Shown: positions 1-8,577 of the stretch, piece by piece
Layout of the letters: each line of letters starts with the position of its first letter
Position numbering within the stretch: position 1 is the stretch's first letter
Assembly (NCBI GenBank): GCA_046199005.1
Contig: CP176050.1
Span: forward strand, 4,216,001-4,280,000
Reading direction: 5' to 3'
Length of the DNA: 64,000 nt
Source: Ascidiimonas sp046199005
GTDB taxonomy: Bacteria; Bacteroidota; Bacteroidia; Flavobacteriales; Flavobacteriaceae
Program-made: the position numbers and the translations under genes
The notes under the pieces: generated by a model
The model's input: the letters and a program-made list of their open reading frames with translations, nothing else
What the model was told of the DNA's origin: nothing
Database searches by the model: none

Positions 1-1937
1 AACTTATTTTAGCGACCCGCCTGGAGATCAGAAACTCAAAAGACGAGATCTTACAACTCTATGCTTCTCACGCTCCCTTTGGAGGCAATGTAGTAGGTCT
101 TGATATGGCTGCCTGGCGCTATTTTGGTGTAAAAGCACATCAGTTGAGTTGGGCAGAGAGTGCAACGCTGGCTGTATTACCCAATGCCCCTTCATTGATC
201 TATCCCGGAAAAAATCAGGAAAAGCTATTACGCAAACGAAACCAATTACTTCTCAAACTTCGGGAAGCATCCATAATAGATACACTTACTTATGAGCTAG
301 CCCTTTCAGAACCGCTACCGCAAAAACCTTATTCCTTACCCACATATGCTCCCCATTTGCTAGATTATTTATCGCTTACCGAAAAAGGCAATCGCATTAA
401 CACCACCATAAATATTGATCTTCAGAAACAAGTAAATACAATCGTAAAACAGCATTATGAAGTCTTGCGACAAAATGGGGTTCACAATGCAGCTGTGTTG
501 GTCATGGAAGTTGATTCTCGAAACATCGTCGCCTACGTGGGCAATACGCCCACCGATAAGAAGCATCAAAAAGATGTAGACCTTGTTCATGCACCAAGAA
601 GTACCGGAAGCGTTCTAAAGCCTTTTCTTTATGCAGCCATGTTAGATGCCGGAGAATTGCTTCCGGAGCAGCTAATTGCCGATGTTCCCACACAAATTGC
701 TGGATATCAACCTGAGAATTTTGACGAACAGTACGATGGTGCTGTGCGGGCAAAACGAGCCCTTGCACGTTCCCTGAATGTGCCAGCAGTGAGATTACTT
801 CAAGAATACGGATTACAAAGGTTTAGTGATCAAATCAAGCCTTTCAAATTAAAAGATATTAACAAATCGCCAGATCATTACGGGCTTACACTTATCGTAG
901 GAGGAGCAGAAAGCAATCTATGGGATCTTTGTAAGACCTATGCGTCTCTAGCTTCTACAGTAAACCATTATACACAAAACTCTTCGCAGTATTTTGAACA
1001 AGAATTCTGTGAGCCTGTGCTTATCCTGAAAAATACCGTAGACATGGGTTCATTAACGTTTCAAAAGCCCGTTTTTGATGCTGGAAGCATCTATTTAACA
1101 CTCGAGGCCATGAAACAAGTGAATCGGCCCGAAGGAGATCAAGCCTGGGAATTTTTTGATTCTTCTAAAGAAATCGCCTGGAAAACCGGAACGAGTTTTG
1201 GAAATCGCGACGCATGGTCCATAGGAACTACCAAAAAATATGTGATTGGGGTTTGGGTTGGAAATGCAGACGGCGAAGGAAGACCCGATGTTACAGGGCT
1301 TACAGCCGCAGCACCGATCATGTTTGACGTGTTTGATGCTTTGCCTAATTCTCCATGGTTTGAAAAGCCTCATGATGCCCTTACTGAAATAAAAATATGT
1401 GAAAATAGCGGATATGTAGCAGGCGATCTTTGCACACCTGTTTCAAGCCTGATTCCTGCGGCTGGCACCAGAACGACCAGTTGCCCTTATCACCGCCTCA
1501 TTCATCTCGACAAAACCAGATCTTACAGAGTAAACTCGTCTTGCGAGACAGTTTCTGAAATTACGTCGGCCCCCTGGTTTGTACTACCACCACTTATGGA
1601 ATACTACTATAAAAATTCAAATGCAAGTTATAGATCTATGCCGCCATTTCGGGAAGATTGTCAGAAAGCTGAACAGCTGGTAATGGACTTCATTTATCCT
1701 AAGAGAAACGGAATTGTAACCCTTCCTGTTGATTTTGATGGAAAGACAGCTCCTTTTATATTGAAATTAGCTCATAATACGCCAAATACATTGGTTTTCT
1801 GGTATCTTAATAACGCTTTTATTGGGCAAACCAAAACCTTTCATGAACTAGCAGTAAAGCCCGAAAAGGGGATACACGAAATTACAGTAGTAGATGAATT
1901 AGGTAACGAACTGAAACGACGAATTGAAATACGGTAA
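1..1937 (+). CDS. pbpC: Penicillin-binding protein 1C, 5' end cut off by window edge
   Basis: Bifunctional peptidoglycan transglycosylase/transpeptidase of the PBP1C family, anchored in the inner membrane and acting in the periplasm. The reading frame is open from base 3, so the N-terminus (membrane anchor and most of the GT51 domain) lies outside the window. The visible start still matches the end of GT51 (EIRNSKDEILQLYASHAPFG). Numbering from the internal Met at base 105, the transpeptidase motifs are SVLK (Ser169), SLN (223-225) and KTG (360-362). Residues from about 530 form the C-terminal domain typical of PBP1C, which separates it from PBP1A/1B. In many bacteria pbpC follows an alpha-2-macroglobulin gene; that neighbour, if present, would lie upstream of this window. 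Confidence 0.93.
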   Translation, partial: LILATRLEIRNSKDEILQLYASHAPFGGNVVGLDMAAWRYFGVKAHQLSWAESATLAVLPNAPSLIYPGKNQEKLLRKRNQLLLKLREASIIDTLTYELALSEPLPQKPYSLPTYAPHLLDYLSLTEKGNRINTTINIDLQKQVNTIVKQHYEVLRQNGVHNAAVLVMEVDSRNIVAYVGNTPTDKKHQKDVDLVHAPRSTGSVLKPFLYAAMLDAGELLPEQLIADVPTQIAGYQPENFDEQYDGAVRAKRALARSLNVPAVRLLQEYGLQRFSDQIKPFKLKDINKSPDHYGLTLIVGGAESNLWDLCKTYASLASTVNHYTQNSSQYFEQEFCEPVLILKNTVDMGSLTFQKPVFDAGSIYLTLEAMKQVNRPEGDQAWEFFDSSKEIAWKTGTSFGNRDAWSIGTTKKYVIGVWVGNADGEGRPDVTGLTAAAPIMFDVFDALPNSPWFEKPHDALTEIKICENSGYVAGDLCTPVSSLIPAAGTRTTSCPYHRLIHLDKTRSYRVNSSCETVSEITSAPWFVLPPLMEYYYKNSNASYRSMPPFREDCQKAEQLVMDFIYPKRNGIVTLPVDFDGKTAPFILKLAHNTPNTLVFWYLNNAFIGQTKTFHELAVKPEKGIHEITVVDELGNELKRRIEIR

Positions 1938-1986
1938 CGCAACCACATGTACTTTTCAGCATCTTATTTATATAAAATCCTTCTGA

Positions 1987-2457
1987 ATGGCGAATAAGAT
2001 CAAATGGTTATTGATTCCTTTATGCTTTCTGATATTAAGCAGTTGTGAGTCTGATGATGATAATCAATGCTTGAGCACAGAACCCCTTATGCAATTTTTC
2101 ATTATTGAATTTACAGACGCAGAAGGGAATAATCTTATTGACAACAATGTCTACGATCGCTCTGAAATACAGGTAAAGGTAAATGGAAACGTCATAGGCG
2201 GAGTTCCTGAAACTGTTGAACCAACCAATTATGTTATTTTACAATTGTTCCTTGCCATTGACGAAGTTCCTTTAGAGATCATCTTAAACGCAACCGAAAC
2301 TGATGAATTAATTCTGGATATTTCCGGTGGTGAAAGACAGGAATGTGGTTTTGTACCTCTTACGGTGACCAAAGCTGTTTACAATGATGTAGAACAGTCA
2401 CTTGCGGTACAGGATGAGACAGATCGTATTCAAAAAATTGTGATTATAAAACAGTAG
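1987..2457 (+). CDS. Small lipoprotein of unknown function, copy 1 of a tandem pair
   Basis: 156 residues. The N-terminus is a lipoprotein signal: a Lys-containing n-region, a hydrophobic stretch and the lipobox LSSC, followed by an acidic tail (ESDDDNQ) that fits Bacteroidetes surface lipoproteins. I recognise no enzyme family. The body looks beta-rich and contains a D.EGNNL.....YDRSEI segment that recurs in the next gene at the same relative position, so the two are paralogues. It starts about 50 bases after pbpC on the same strand and may be read with it. A periplasmic or surface-exposed protein is likely; its role is unknown. Confidence 0.8.
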   Translation: MANKIKWLLIPLCFLILSSCESDDDNQCLSTEPLMQFFIIEFTDAEGNNLIDNNVYDRSEIQVKVNGNVIGGVPETVEPTNYVILQLFLAIDEVPLEIILNATETDELILDISGGERQECGFVPLTVTKAVYNDVEQSLAVQDETDRIQKIVIIKQ

Positions 2458-2460
2458 CTT

Positions 2461-2925
2461 ATGCATAGTTTTCGTTCTTTTATGTGTCTTATTTTAACCA
2501 TTACAGTATTTTCATGCGTAAATAATGATGACCCTATTGTACAATGCGCAGCTATCGATTATGCCGTTCCGGGATTACTTATTGAGATCGTAGATGCTAA
2601 CGGAAATAATCTTGTAAAAAATGGAACTTATGATAAGGATGAAATAGCTGTTATTATTGACGATACAAACATTTCAAGAATTCTCGTAAATGAAGAATTT
2701 GATCATATAATCAGTATTCTATTATCAGATGCTTTAGATGGTACTGAAGCACAAGTGATTTTGAGTTCCTCGGAAACTGATGTCTTGAAAGTGGAACTTA
2801 CGAGAACAACCACGGGTGAGCCTTGTTTTTTCTCTATTTTTAACGTAGACGAGGTTCTTTATAACGGGGAAATTACTCCAGTGGAAGACTTGCCTTTCAA
2901 TCAAAAGATTACAGTGACGAAGTAA
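2461..2925 (+). CDS. Small lipoprotein of unknown function, copy 2 of a tandem pair
   Basis: 154 residues, starting three bases after the stop of the preceding paralogue, so the two are almost certainly co-transcribed. The signal sequence ends in a lipobox (TVFSC at about residues 16-20), followed by VNNDD. The segment DANGNNLVKNGTYDKDEIAV parallels copy 1, as do the later S.SETD.L and C-F motifs. Overall identity to copy 1 looks modest, so the duplication is old. No family is recognised. The gene converges on the reverse-strand YciI-like gene with one base between the two stop codons. Confidence 0.8.
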   Translation: MHSFRSFMCLILTITVFSCVNNDDPIVQCAAIDYAVPGLLIEIVDANGNNLVKNGTYDKDEIAVIIDDTNISRILVNEEFDHIISILLSDALDGTEAQVILSSSETDVLKVELTRTTTGEPCFFSIFNVDEVLYNGEITPVEDLPFNQKITVTK

Positions 2926-2926
2926 C

Positions 2927-3403
2927 TTACCTTAATTTACTACCCTTTGCTGCCCACCATGGATGGGTTTCTACCAGAAGCCTTCCGGCTTTTACAGCGG
3001 GGTCTTCGTTCGCCAGACTATCCGCTTCCTCAAGTGTCGGAGTATTGTAAATTACGATTCCAGATACGTCACTTTCATCTTGAAAAGGACCGGCAATACA
3101 GATCTTCCCTTCCAGATGCATTTTCTCCAGATGCGCCATATGCTGTTCCTGTAATTGAGCAGTGGTCATAGAGTCTTGATCCCGATTAGGTCCTTTTTTG
3201 AGGAAAACCATAAAGTATTTTTGCATTACATAGGTAGTATCACCTTCCACGTAAGAAAAGGTCTCGGGTAGCGCTTTTAGTGAATCACTGTTTTTAGCTT
3301 CCGGAAGCTTTACATTAGTGTTATTAACATTTTCTTCCTGTGATAGCTTATCCTTGCAGCAAACTACCGTAAACAATAGTAAAAAAATAAAAAGTTTTTT
3401 CAT
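2927..3403 (-). CDS. Lipoprotein with a YciI-like domain
   Basis: About 158 residues when started at the Met giving MKKLFIFLLLFTVVCCK, a clean lipoprotein signal with its lipobox at the Cys pair. A longer start 21 bases upstream would overlap the preceding CYTH gene and spoil the signal, so I prefer this one. After a Ser/Asn/Glu-rich linker, residues from about 60 match the YciI/DGPF-type ferredoxin-like fold: YFMVFLKKGPNR, HMAHLEKMHLEGKICIAGPF, then ADSLANEDPAVKAGR and a C-terminal HPWW. YciI proteins are small alpha/beta dimers of poorly defined function. It is last in a four-gene reverse-strand group. The enzymatic role is unknown. Confidence 0.8.
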   Translation of the reverse strand: MKKLFIFLLLFTVVCCKDKLSQEENVNNTNVKLPEAKNSDSLKALPETFSYVEGDTTYVMQKYFMVFLKKGPNRDQDSMTTAQLQEQHMAHLEKMHLEGKICIAGPFQDESDVSGIVIYNTPTLEEADSLANEDPAVKAGRLLVETHPWWAAKGSKLR

Positions 3404-3414
3404 GAGACTATTGG

Positions 3415-3885
3415 TTATTTCCATAATGTAAAAGGAACAGAAGACAATTGAGAGTTATAGTATCTGGGATCTCCCGTAACTTCTTCTCCCAACCAATCTG
3501 GTTTATCAAACGCTTCGTTTTCATTTTCGAGTTCTATTTCGGCAACGATCAGCCCGAAATTTTCGGCTGTAAACTCATCTACTTCAAACAAATGGTTATT
3601 GAAAGGCACTTCATATCTAATCTTATCTATAACCGTATCTTCGCAAAGCGGTATTAATTCTTCCGCCTCAGGCACTGAAATTTCTTTTTCCCATTCAAAA
3701 CGTGTGGTACCAGAATCATTAGACTTACCCTTTATCGTAAGATATCCTTTGTCACCTGAAATACGAACACGTACCGTACGCTCAGGATGTTTGTTCAGGA
3801 AACCCTGAACAATTCTAAATTTAGAAGTCGCTTTCTCTCTGTACTTTTTTGAAGTAACCAAAAATTTGCGTTCAATTTCCTTCAT
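3415..3885 (-). CDS. CYTH domain (triphosphate tunnel metalloenzyme family) protein
   Basis: The start chosen gives MKEIERKFLV, the signature N-terminus of CYTH proteins with the ExExK motif at residues 3-7, and makes a 4-base ATGA overlap with the VOC gene upstream. An alternative Met lies 15 bases further upstream. Later motifs fit the tunnel fold: RVRISGDKGYLTIKGK, RFEWEKEI, KIRYEVPF, FEVDEF and VAEIELENENE. Family members hydrolyse inorganic tripolyphosphate or other triphosphates, or cyclise ATP; short single-domain bacterial forms like this are mostly tripolyphosphatases. The substrate cannot be settled from sequence. Confidence 0.9.
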   Translation of the reverse strand: MKEIERKFLVTSKKYREKATSKFRIVQGFLNKHPERTVRVRISGDKGYLTIKGKSNDSGTTRFEWEKEISVPEAEELIPLCEDTVIDKIRYEVPFNNHLFEVDEFTAENFGLIVAEIELENENEAFDKPDWLGEEVTGDPRYYNSQLSSVPFTLWK

Positions 3886-4262
3886 TTTGAGATTCGCCAT
3901 GGCGGATTTTTTCTATTATCCCCTGCAAAATACAAAATGATGCGATTTCCATCTGGATCTTTTAGACGTGCCTCCCGCCATAACCATCGCTGATCTTTTG
4001 GCATTTCATCAAACTGAATTCCTTTCTTAAGCAAGTTTTCTACTTTTTGATCTAATTGCACTACTTCAAAATAAACAGAAGTTCCTACACCGTTCGGAAG
4101 CTCATCAACCAGATGTATAGAAAAAGTACTATCTCCTTCAGGAGATTCAAACCGCGCGTAATGAGGTAATGCCTTAACAATTAAGATCAACCCAAGTTTC
4201 TCATAAAAATTGATAGCGGTCGCAACATCAAGGCTCGGTACGGTTACCTGATTTAAATTCAT
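3882..4262 (-). CDS. VOC / glyoxalase superfamily protein
   Basis: 126 residues with the paired beta-alpha-beta-beta-beta modules of the vicinal oxygen chelate superfamily. Visible marks are VPSLDVATAINFYEKLGL at the start, FEVVQLDQKVENLLKKGI mid-protein and the C-terminal LKDPDGNRIILY. The family includes glyoxalase I, dioxygenases and antibiotic-binding proteins, so no substrate can be named. It overlaps its upstream neighbour by 4 bases (4259-4262) and its downstream neighbour by 4 bases, which indicates translational coupling across three genes. Confidence 0.85.
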   Translation of the reverse strand: MNLNQVTVPSLDVATAINFYEKLGLILIVKALPHYARFESPEGDSTFSIHLVDELPNGVGTSVYFEVVQLDQKVENLLKKGIQFDEMPKDQRWLWREARLKDPDGNRIILYFAGDNRKNPPWRISK

Positions 4263-4918
4263 TTCTTTCCAATATCTAAAAGTTGGTCAGAAGAGATTCT
4301 TCCGGTTTCATGCTCACTATTTGCCAAATAAATCATCGCATTCGCTATAGTTTTGGGCTCTATGGAGCGGTATTTTTTTAAAGGACCGACCAACATAAAA
4401 TTAAAAATCGAGAAAACACGCTTAAAAATAAACTCTCCCAGGCGTTTCTCGCTCCTTTCTCCTCCAATTAACGCTGGTTGTACAAGAAAAGTTCTTTCTA
4501 CTCCCTGCGCCAATACATCTCTTTCCATTTCTCCTTTTATCCTATTGTAAAATAAGCTGCTGTTTTCGTTAGCTCCCATAGCGGACATCACCAGCAATGT
4601 TTTTATTTCATTTTTAGCGCATAATTTTGCTATCTCCACAGGTATCCCATGATCAATTTTTCTGTATTGAGATTTATCCTTTGTTTTGGAAGCGGTGGTA
4701 CCAATACAACAATAGACTTCATCGCCAGAAAAATCGGATTCAAACGTTTCCGGATCAAGCAAATCACAGATGTTTTCCTGAAGTTTAAAATGTTTCCTAT
4801 TTACAGAATTCCTTCCAAAAACTTTAATGGATTCATAGCGTTCGTCTTGTAACAACTTATCCAGCAAAATTCCTCCCGTGAGTCCCGTAGCGCCTAATAT
4901 AATAGCTGTTTTATTCAA
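4259..4918 (-). CDS. NAD(P)-binding Rossmann protein, HTATIP2/NmrA-like
   Basis: 219 residues. The N-terminus has the dinucleotide-binding motif GATGLTGG (about residues 9-16), followed by LLDKLLQDERYESIKVFGR and DLLDP, a pattern typical of atypical SDR proteins of the NmrA/HTATIP2 group. CCIGTTASKT and LLVMSAMGAN follow the same template. The usual YxxxK catalytic pair is not clear, although YNRIKGEME could serve. It is first in the four-gene reverse-strand group and diverges from dinB with about 38 bases between the starts. Cofactor binding is well supported; the reaction is unknown. Confidence 0.85.
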   Translation of the reverse strand: MNKTAIILGATGLTGGILLDKLLQDERYESIKVFGRNSVNRKHFKLQENICDLLDPETFESDFSGDEVYCCIGTTASKTKDKSQYRKIDHGIPVEIAKLCAKNEIKTLLVMSAMGANENSSLFYNRIKGEMERDVLAQGVERTFLVQPALIGGERSEKRLGEFIFKRVFSIFNFMLVGPLKKYRSIEPKTIANAMIYLANSEHETGRISSDQLLDIGKK

Positions 4919-4956
4919 AATCGGTTTCAGTTGATTAAATATAGTAATTTTATGGT

Positions 4957-6054
4957 ATGGAGACAGAATTGCCTTTGCGGAAAATAATTCATGTAGATAT
5001 GGATGCTTTTTATGCTTCCGTAGAGCAATTAGATAATCCAGAATTAAAAGGAAAGCCTATTGCAGTTGGAGGCGGTGGCTCTAGAGGCGTAGTTGCGGCC
5101 GCCAGTTATGAAGCTAGAAAATACGGCGTTCGCAGTGCCATGAGCGGTGCTATTGCCTTAAAAAGATGTCCTGATCTTATTTTTGTAAAACATAGATTTG
5201 ACAGATACAAAGAAGTTTCTAGACAAATAAGATCGATCTTTTTAGATTATACAGATCTCGTAGAGCCCTTATCTTTAGATGAAGCCTATTTAGACGTTAC
5301 TAACAATAAGAAAGGAAATCCTTCTGCCACTCTTATAGCGCAGGAAATACGAAAACGTATTTACGAAGGGACCGGGCTTACTGCATCTGCTGGAATATCA
5401 ATAAATAAATTTATCGCTAAGGTAGCAAGTGATATTAACAAACCCAACGGACAAAAGACGGTGAATCCGGAAGAAGTAATTGCCTTTTTAGAAAATCTTG
5501 AAATACGAAAATTCTATGGTGTTGGTAAAGTCACCGCAGAAAAAATGTATCAGTTAGGCATTTTTACAGGCTTAGACCTTAAAGCAAAATCTCTTGAGTT
5601 TCTAAAGGATCATTTTGGGAAAAGCGGAGGTTTTTATTATAACGTAGTGAGAGGTATTCACAACAGCGAAGTAAAGCCTGATCGTATTCCAAAATCTGTA
5701 GGTGCCGAACGTACCTTTAGTAAAAATCTGAGCAGCGAGATTTTTATGCTGGAAAAGCTTGATCATATTGCAACAGAACTTGATCGAAGACTCAAGAAAA
5801 ATAATATAGCCGGAAAAACGGTTACACTTAAAATAAAATACAGTGATTTCACCCTACAAACACGAAGTAAAACTTTAAGCTACTTTGTGGCTGATAAAAG
5901 TCTTATTCTTGAAACTGCTAAAGAATTATTATATCAGGAAAAACTTGAGAACTCCGTGCGCCTATTAGGCATCTCTTTAGCCAATCTCAACACAGAATCT
6001 ACTAAAACGCCCGAACAGAAGACTGTATCTGTACAGTTAAAATTTGCATTCTGA
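4957..6054 (+). CDS. dinB: DNA polymerase IV (Y family)
   Basis: 365 residues, close to the usual DinB length. Catalytic motifs are intact: HVDMDAFYASVEQ near the N-terminus gives the first metal-binding Asp, and SLDEAYLDVT gives the Asp-Glu pair. The helix-hairpin-helix thumb (FYGVGKVTAEKMYQLGI) and the little-finger region (SVGAERTFSKNLSS) follow. The C-terminus has no clear QxxLF-type clamp motif, but the last residues (SVQLKFAF) could serve weakly. It performs error-prone translesion synthesis on damaged DNA. The gene stands alone, divergent from the reverse-strand group. I see no LexA-box-like inverted repeat in its short upstream gap. Confidence 0.97.
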   Translation: METELPLRKIIHVDMDAFYASVEQLDNPELKGKPIAVGGGGSRGVVAAASYEARKYGVRSAMSGAIALKRCPDLIFVKHRFDRYKEVSRQIRSIFLDYTDLVEPLSLDEAYLDVTNNKKGNPSATLIAQEIRKRIYEGTGLTASAGISINKFIAKVASDINKPNGQKTVNPEEVIAFLENLEIRKFYGVGKVTAEKMYQLGIFTGLDLKAKSLEFLKDHFGKSGGFYYNVVRGIHNSEVKPDRIPKSVGAERTFSKNLSSEIFMLEKLDHIATELDRRLKKNNIAGKTVTLKIKYSDFTLQTRSKTLSYFVADKSLILETAKELLYQEKLENSVRLLGISLANLNTESTKTPEQKTVSVQLKFAF

Positions 6055-6107
6055 GCCTGACTTGGTTTTGTTTCAAATTTCGACTAACTTGTAGTTAAAT
6101 TTCTTAC

Positions 6108-6980
6108 ATGAAAATTGTTCAAAGTTTTTGGAGTGTCCCTTTCTTGCAAAAGGAAAAAAAGTTCGTGCACGAAAGAAAGTTTGGCGGTTTTATAGAAAAG
6201 AAATACTTCTACTACGCATGGTGTTTAAGCGCACTGTCCATCCATAAATTTTACGATCATCTTGAACTCATCACAGACGATTACGGTCTTTCTATATTCG
6301 GTAAACTTGATCTCCCTTACCGACAAATATCGAAGGAGCTGAATGTATTTAAAAATTATGATCCGGAATTATGGGCAATAGGTAAAATTAAAGCATACGA
6401 GATACAGGAAACACCCTTTATTCATATAGATGGAGATGTATTTTTATGGAAGAGACTCCCCGACTTTATTGAGCAAGCATCAGTACTAGTTCAGAGTACT
6501 GAAGGTCAATTTAACGTTTTTCAACCACTCATCGCTCAAGTTAAGGAAGAGTTTCCTTTTGTTCCTCCTTCCTTCAATCATCCTGAAGAAGGTATGTATA
6601 ACGCAGGAATTATCGGGGGTAACGACATTGCCTTTTTCAAAGACTACTGTAAAAAAGTAAATCGTTTTATAGACGAAAATAAAGAATCATTACATACCGT
6701 AAATAAATCGTTATTCAATGCAGTTTTCGAACAATATTATCTATTTAAACTCATTCATGAAGAAAACGTAAACGTATCACTCTATATACATGATATTGAT
6801 TACGAATGCTATAAAATCTGTGATTTCTTAGAAATAAGACGTACACAATTCTATACCCATATGCTTGGTAAATTTAAGGCATACCAATACACTTGCAGAC
6901 AACTGGAATCGTTATTCAGATCACTTTACCCACACCACTATGCTCTGGTAAATTCACTTTTAAATAATGCGGAATTATGA
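6108..6980 (+). CDS. DUF6734-like protein, possible glycosyltransferase fold
   Basis: 290 residues. The N-terminus KIVQSFWSVPF, the YYAWCLSALS segment, LWAIGKIKAYEIQETPF and especially FIHIDGDVFLW match my memory of the DUF6734 family of Bacteroidetes, whose layout resembles GT-A glycosyltransferases with a DxD metal motif (here DGD). MYNAGIIGGND later in the protein fits the acceptor loop of such enzymes. There is no signal peptide, so it is cytoplasmic. It overlaps the next gene by 4 bases (ATGA) and the pair converges on a small double-glycine-leader peptide gene. A role in modifying that peptide is a guess from context only. Confidence 0.65.
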   Translation: MKIVQSFWSVPFLQKEKKFVHERKFGGFIEKKYFYYAWCLSALSIHKFYDHLELITDDYGLSIFGKLDLPYRQISKELNVFKNYDPELWAIGKIKAYEIQETPFIHIDGDVFLWKRLPDFIEQASVLVQSTEGQFNVFQPLIAQVKEEFPFVPPSFNHPEEGMYNAGIIGGNDIAFFKDYCKKVNRFIDENKESLHTVNKSLFNAVFEQYYLFKLIHEENVNVSLYIHDIDYECYKICDFLEIRRTQFYTHMLGKFKAYQYTCRQLESLFRSLYPHHYALVNSLLNNAEL

Positions 6981-8341
6981 GAGACCAATTGGTTTTACAA
7001 AATATAAAAGCATTTCTAACTAGAGAATTGGATAAGCATCCGGGATCTGCAAAAAGAGTTGTATTGAATTCTCAAATCAGATTGGTTGATGCCCTTGTGA
7101 ACGACGGTTCATTCCAAATACACGATAAAGAAGTAATTTATAACATAATTTCATCTCCATATACGTCCGCAGGTTTTGGAAACCTGCTTTTTGATGCAAT
7201 ACTGCTTTTGCACTGTAGTACAGAAGGAACTGAAAATGAGCTTTTTTTGGACGTTTTCCTCAACCGGGTTTTTGTTAATCCGTTTACAGAAACACTATCA
7301 ATTATAGAAAACGAATCTATCTATATAAAGGGTGAGCTCCCCACATCCTATCTAAATTTAATAAAATTTCTAAATCTATCCTGGAAAAACAAGCATGTAG
7401 AAACACTCTTATCAAGGTTTAAAAGTAGTGAAGACAAGGTTTATGATGACCTTCTTACTGTTCTCAAAAATGATTCAGATATAACAGGTGTAGATCTTAA
7501 TCGTTATGCTGGAGTTCTATTGTATGCACTGTATCTCAGAAAACAGGAATTCCCAAAGTTGAATGTCAGCAAAGAACAGATTATTCAGGCTCTTATGATG
7601 AGGAATTACAGAATTTCCTTTGAAATTCTTGGTTTTCTGATCAACAAGAAGGAGATTTCCAATCTTCTGTTGCGATTATATGAAGGGGTTAGTTCTAATG
7701 AAAAACATATATTCCTGCTTGAGCATATATTCACCGAGTATCAAACAGTACTGTCTGAACATCTTAATACTATTTTAAGTGATGTTTATGCGTATGAAAC
7801 CCGCAAATTAAAATTACTCTCTGTTCCCCGTCTGTTCAATTTAAATGAAATTGAACAGGAACTCGACAGTTATAAAATGGCATTGTTTGATGAATTCAGC
7901 TTACAAATAACCGATGAATTTGTTGTTTCGCCATTGGTCGAAAGTTCTGTAACGCAGTTCAAATGGCATTTTGATGCTGGGCAGGATTACGAGGCGCATT
8001 CCTATATCACAAATATCGTCAATTTAGAACACGAGCCCGTAATGCTTCACACAGTAATATCGACCTTATCTTCAAATGGATACTTCGAATATGAAGTAAA
8101 CAAATACCAACAACTTATTTTTAATCTCTTTTCAGAGCCTAAAACCTTATTGACGGCTTTTCAACATTTTTTTGAAAAGATCGATGACTCAGAAAATAAT
8201 CGCGAAAGAAATACAGAGTTAGAACAAATGGTAATTACAGAATTTATGAAACTTACGAGGGTTCTCATAGACAGGAATACGATCATACCAAAGGCAATAG
8301 CTGTTACTATAAGAAAAGCACTGCGTTCTGCAGTGCTTTAA
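6977..8341 (+). CDS. Unknown helical protein coupled to the DUF6734-like gene
   Basis: 454 residues that I cannot place in a family. The sequence is rich in Leu, Ile, Glu and Lys with no signal peptide, membrane segment or obvious catalytic motif, and looks like an all-helical repeat-like protein (for example LNLIKFLNLSWKNKHVETLL and ISFEILGFLINKKEISNLLL). There are no LanC zinc ligands, no radical SAM CxxxCxxC motif and no peptidase motif. Its start overlaps the DUF6734-like stop by 4 bases, so the two are translated together. It ends within a perfect hairpin shared with the convergent peptide gene. It could be an accessory or scaffold protein for peptide or glycan processing. Confidence 0.75.
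   Translation: MRDQLVLQNIKAFLTRELDKHPGSAKRVVLNSQIRLVDALVNDGSFQIHDKEVIYNIISSPYTSAGFGNLLFDAILLLHCSTEGTENELFLDVFLNRVFVNPFTETLSIIENESIYIKGELPTSYLNLIKFLNLSWKNKHVETLLSRFKSSEDKVYDDLLTVLKNDSDITGVDLNRYAGVLLYALYLRKQEFPKLNVSKEQIIQALMMRNYRISFEILGFLINKKEISNLLLRLYEGVSSNEKHIFLLEHIFTEYQTVLSEHLNTILSDVYAYETRKLKLLSVPRLFNLNEIEQELDSYKMALFDEFSLQITDEFVVSPLVESSVTQFKWHFDAGQDYEAHSYITNIVNLEHEPVMLHTVISTLSSNGYFEYEVNKYQQLIFNLFSEPKTLLTAFQHFFEKIDDSENNRERNTELEQMVITEFMKLTRVLIDRNTIIPKAIAVTIRKALRSAVL
8315..8339 (-). terminator. Hairpin between convergent genes
   Basis: A perfect 10-base stem (AAAGCACTGC / GCAGTGCTTT) with a 5-base loop overlaps the stop codon of the 454-residue gene. Read on the reverse strand it is followed by TTTTCTTAT, so it suits termination of the peptide gene best and may act in both directions. 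Confidence 0.7.
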
Positions 8342-8367
8342 AACTTATTGATATGTCTTTAGTAATT

Positions 8368-8577
8368 CTAGTACGGATATCCTCCGCCTCCACCGCCGCC
8401 GCCGCCGGATCCACCGGAGCCGCCTGAGCCACTACCGCTGCATACTTGCTGGTGGTAAGAGATCCCATAAGAAAAGGGAGTACAACAACTACCTGAACAA
8501 TAAGATCCGCTACCGCCAACAATCTTTCGCTGATCTGATCTTGAAAGACGCTGAAGTTCTTTTATTGAAAAATTCAT
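8368..8577 (-). CDS. Double-glycine-leader Cys/Gly-rich peptide, putative RiPP or bacteriocin precursor
   Basis: 69 residues. Residues 1-22 resemble the bacteriocin-type leader of Bacteroidetes secreted peptides: an amphipathic helix with ELQRLSRSDQRKIVGG, where Gly21-Gly22 would be the cleavage site of a peptidase-containing ABC exporter. The predicted 47-residue core has four Cys (27, 31, 32, 46), several Ser-Gly units and a run of nine Gly before the terminal YPY. Its Gly/Ser/Cys make-up recalls microcin B17, but no azole-forming (YcaO) genes are visible here. The DNA of the Gly tract is locally GC-rich against an AT-rich background. The precursor-like reading is strong; modification and activity are unknown. 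The nearest genes are the convergent DUF6734-like pair; no exporter is in the window. Confidence 0.72.
   Translation of the reverse strand: MNFSIKELQRLSRSDQRKIVGGSGSYCSGSCCTPFSYGISYHQQVCSGSGSGGSGGSGGGGGGGGGYPY

Noticed and set aside
8307..8522. 71-residue reverse-strand frame rich in Ala and Val opposite the peptide gene
   Set aside because: It is the out-of-frame reading of the poly-Gly codons and overlaps both real genes; the 69-residue frame has the leader motif.
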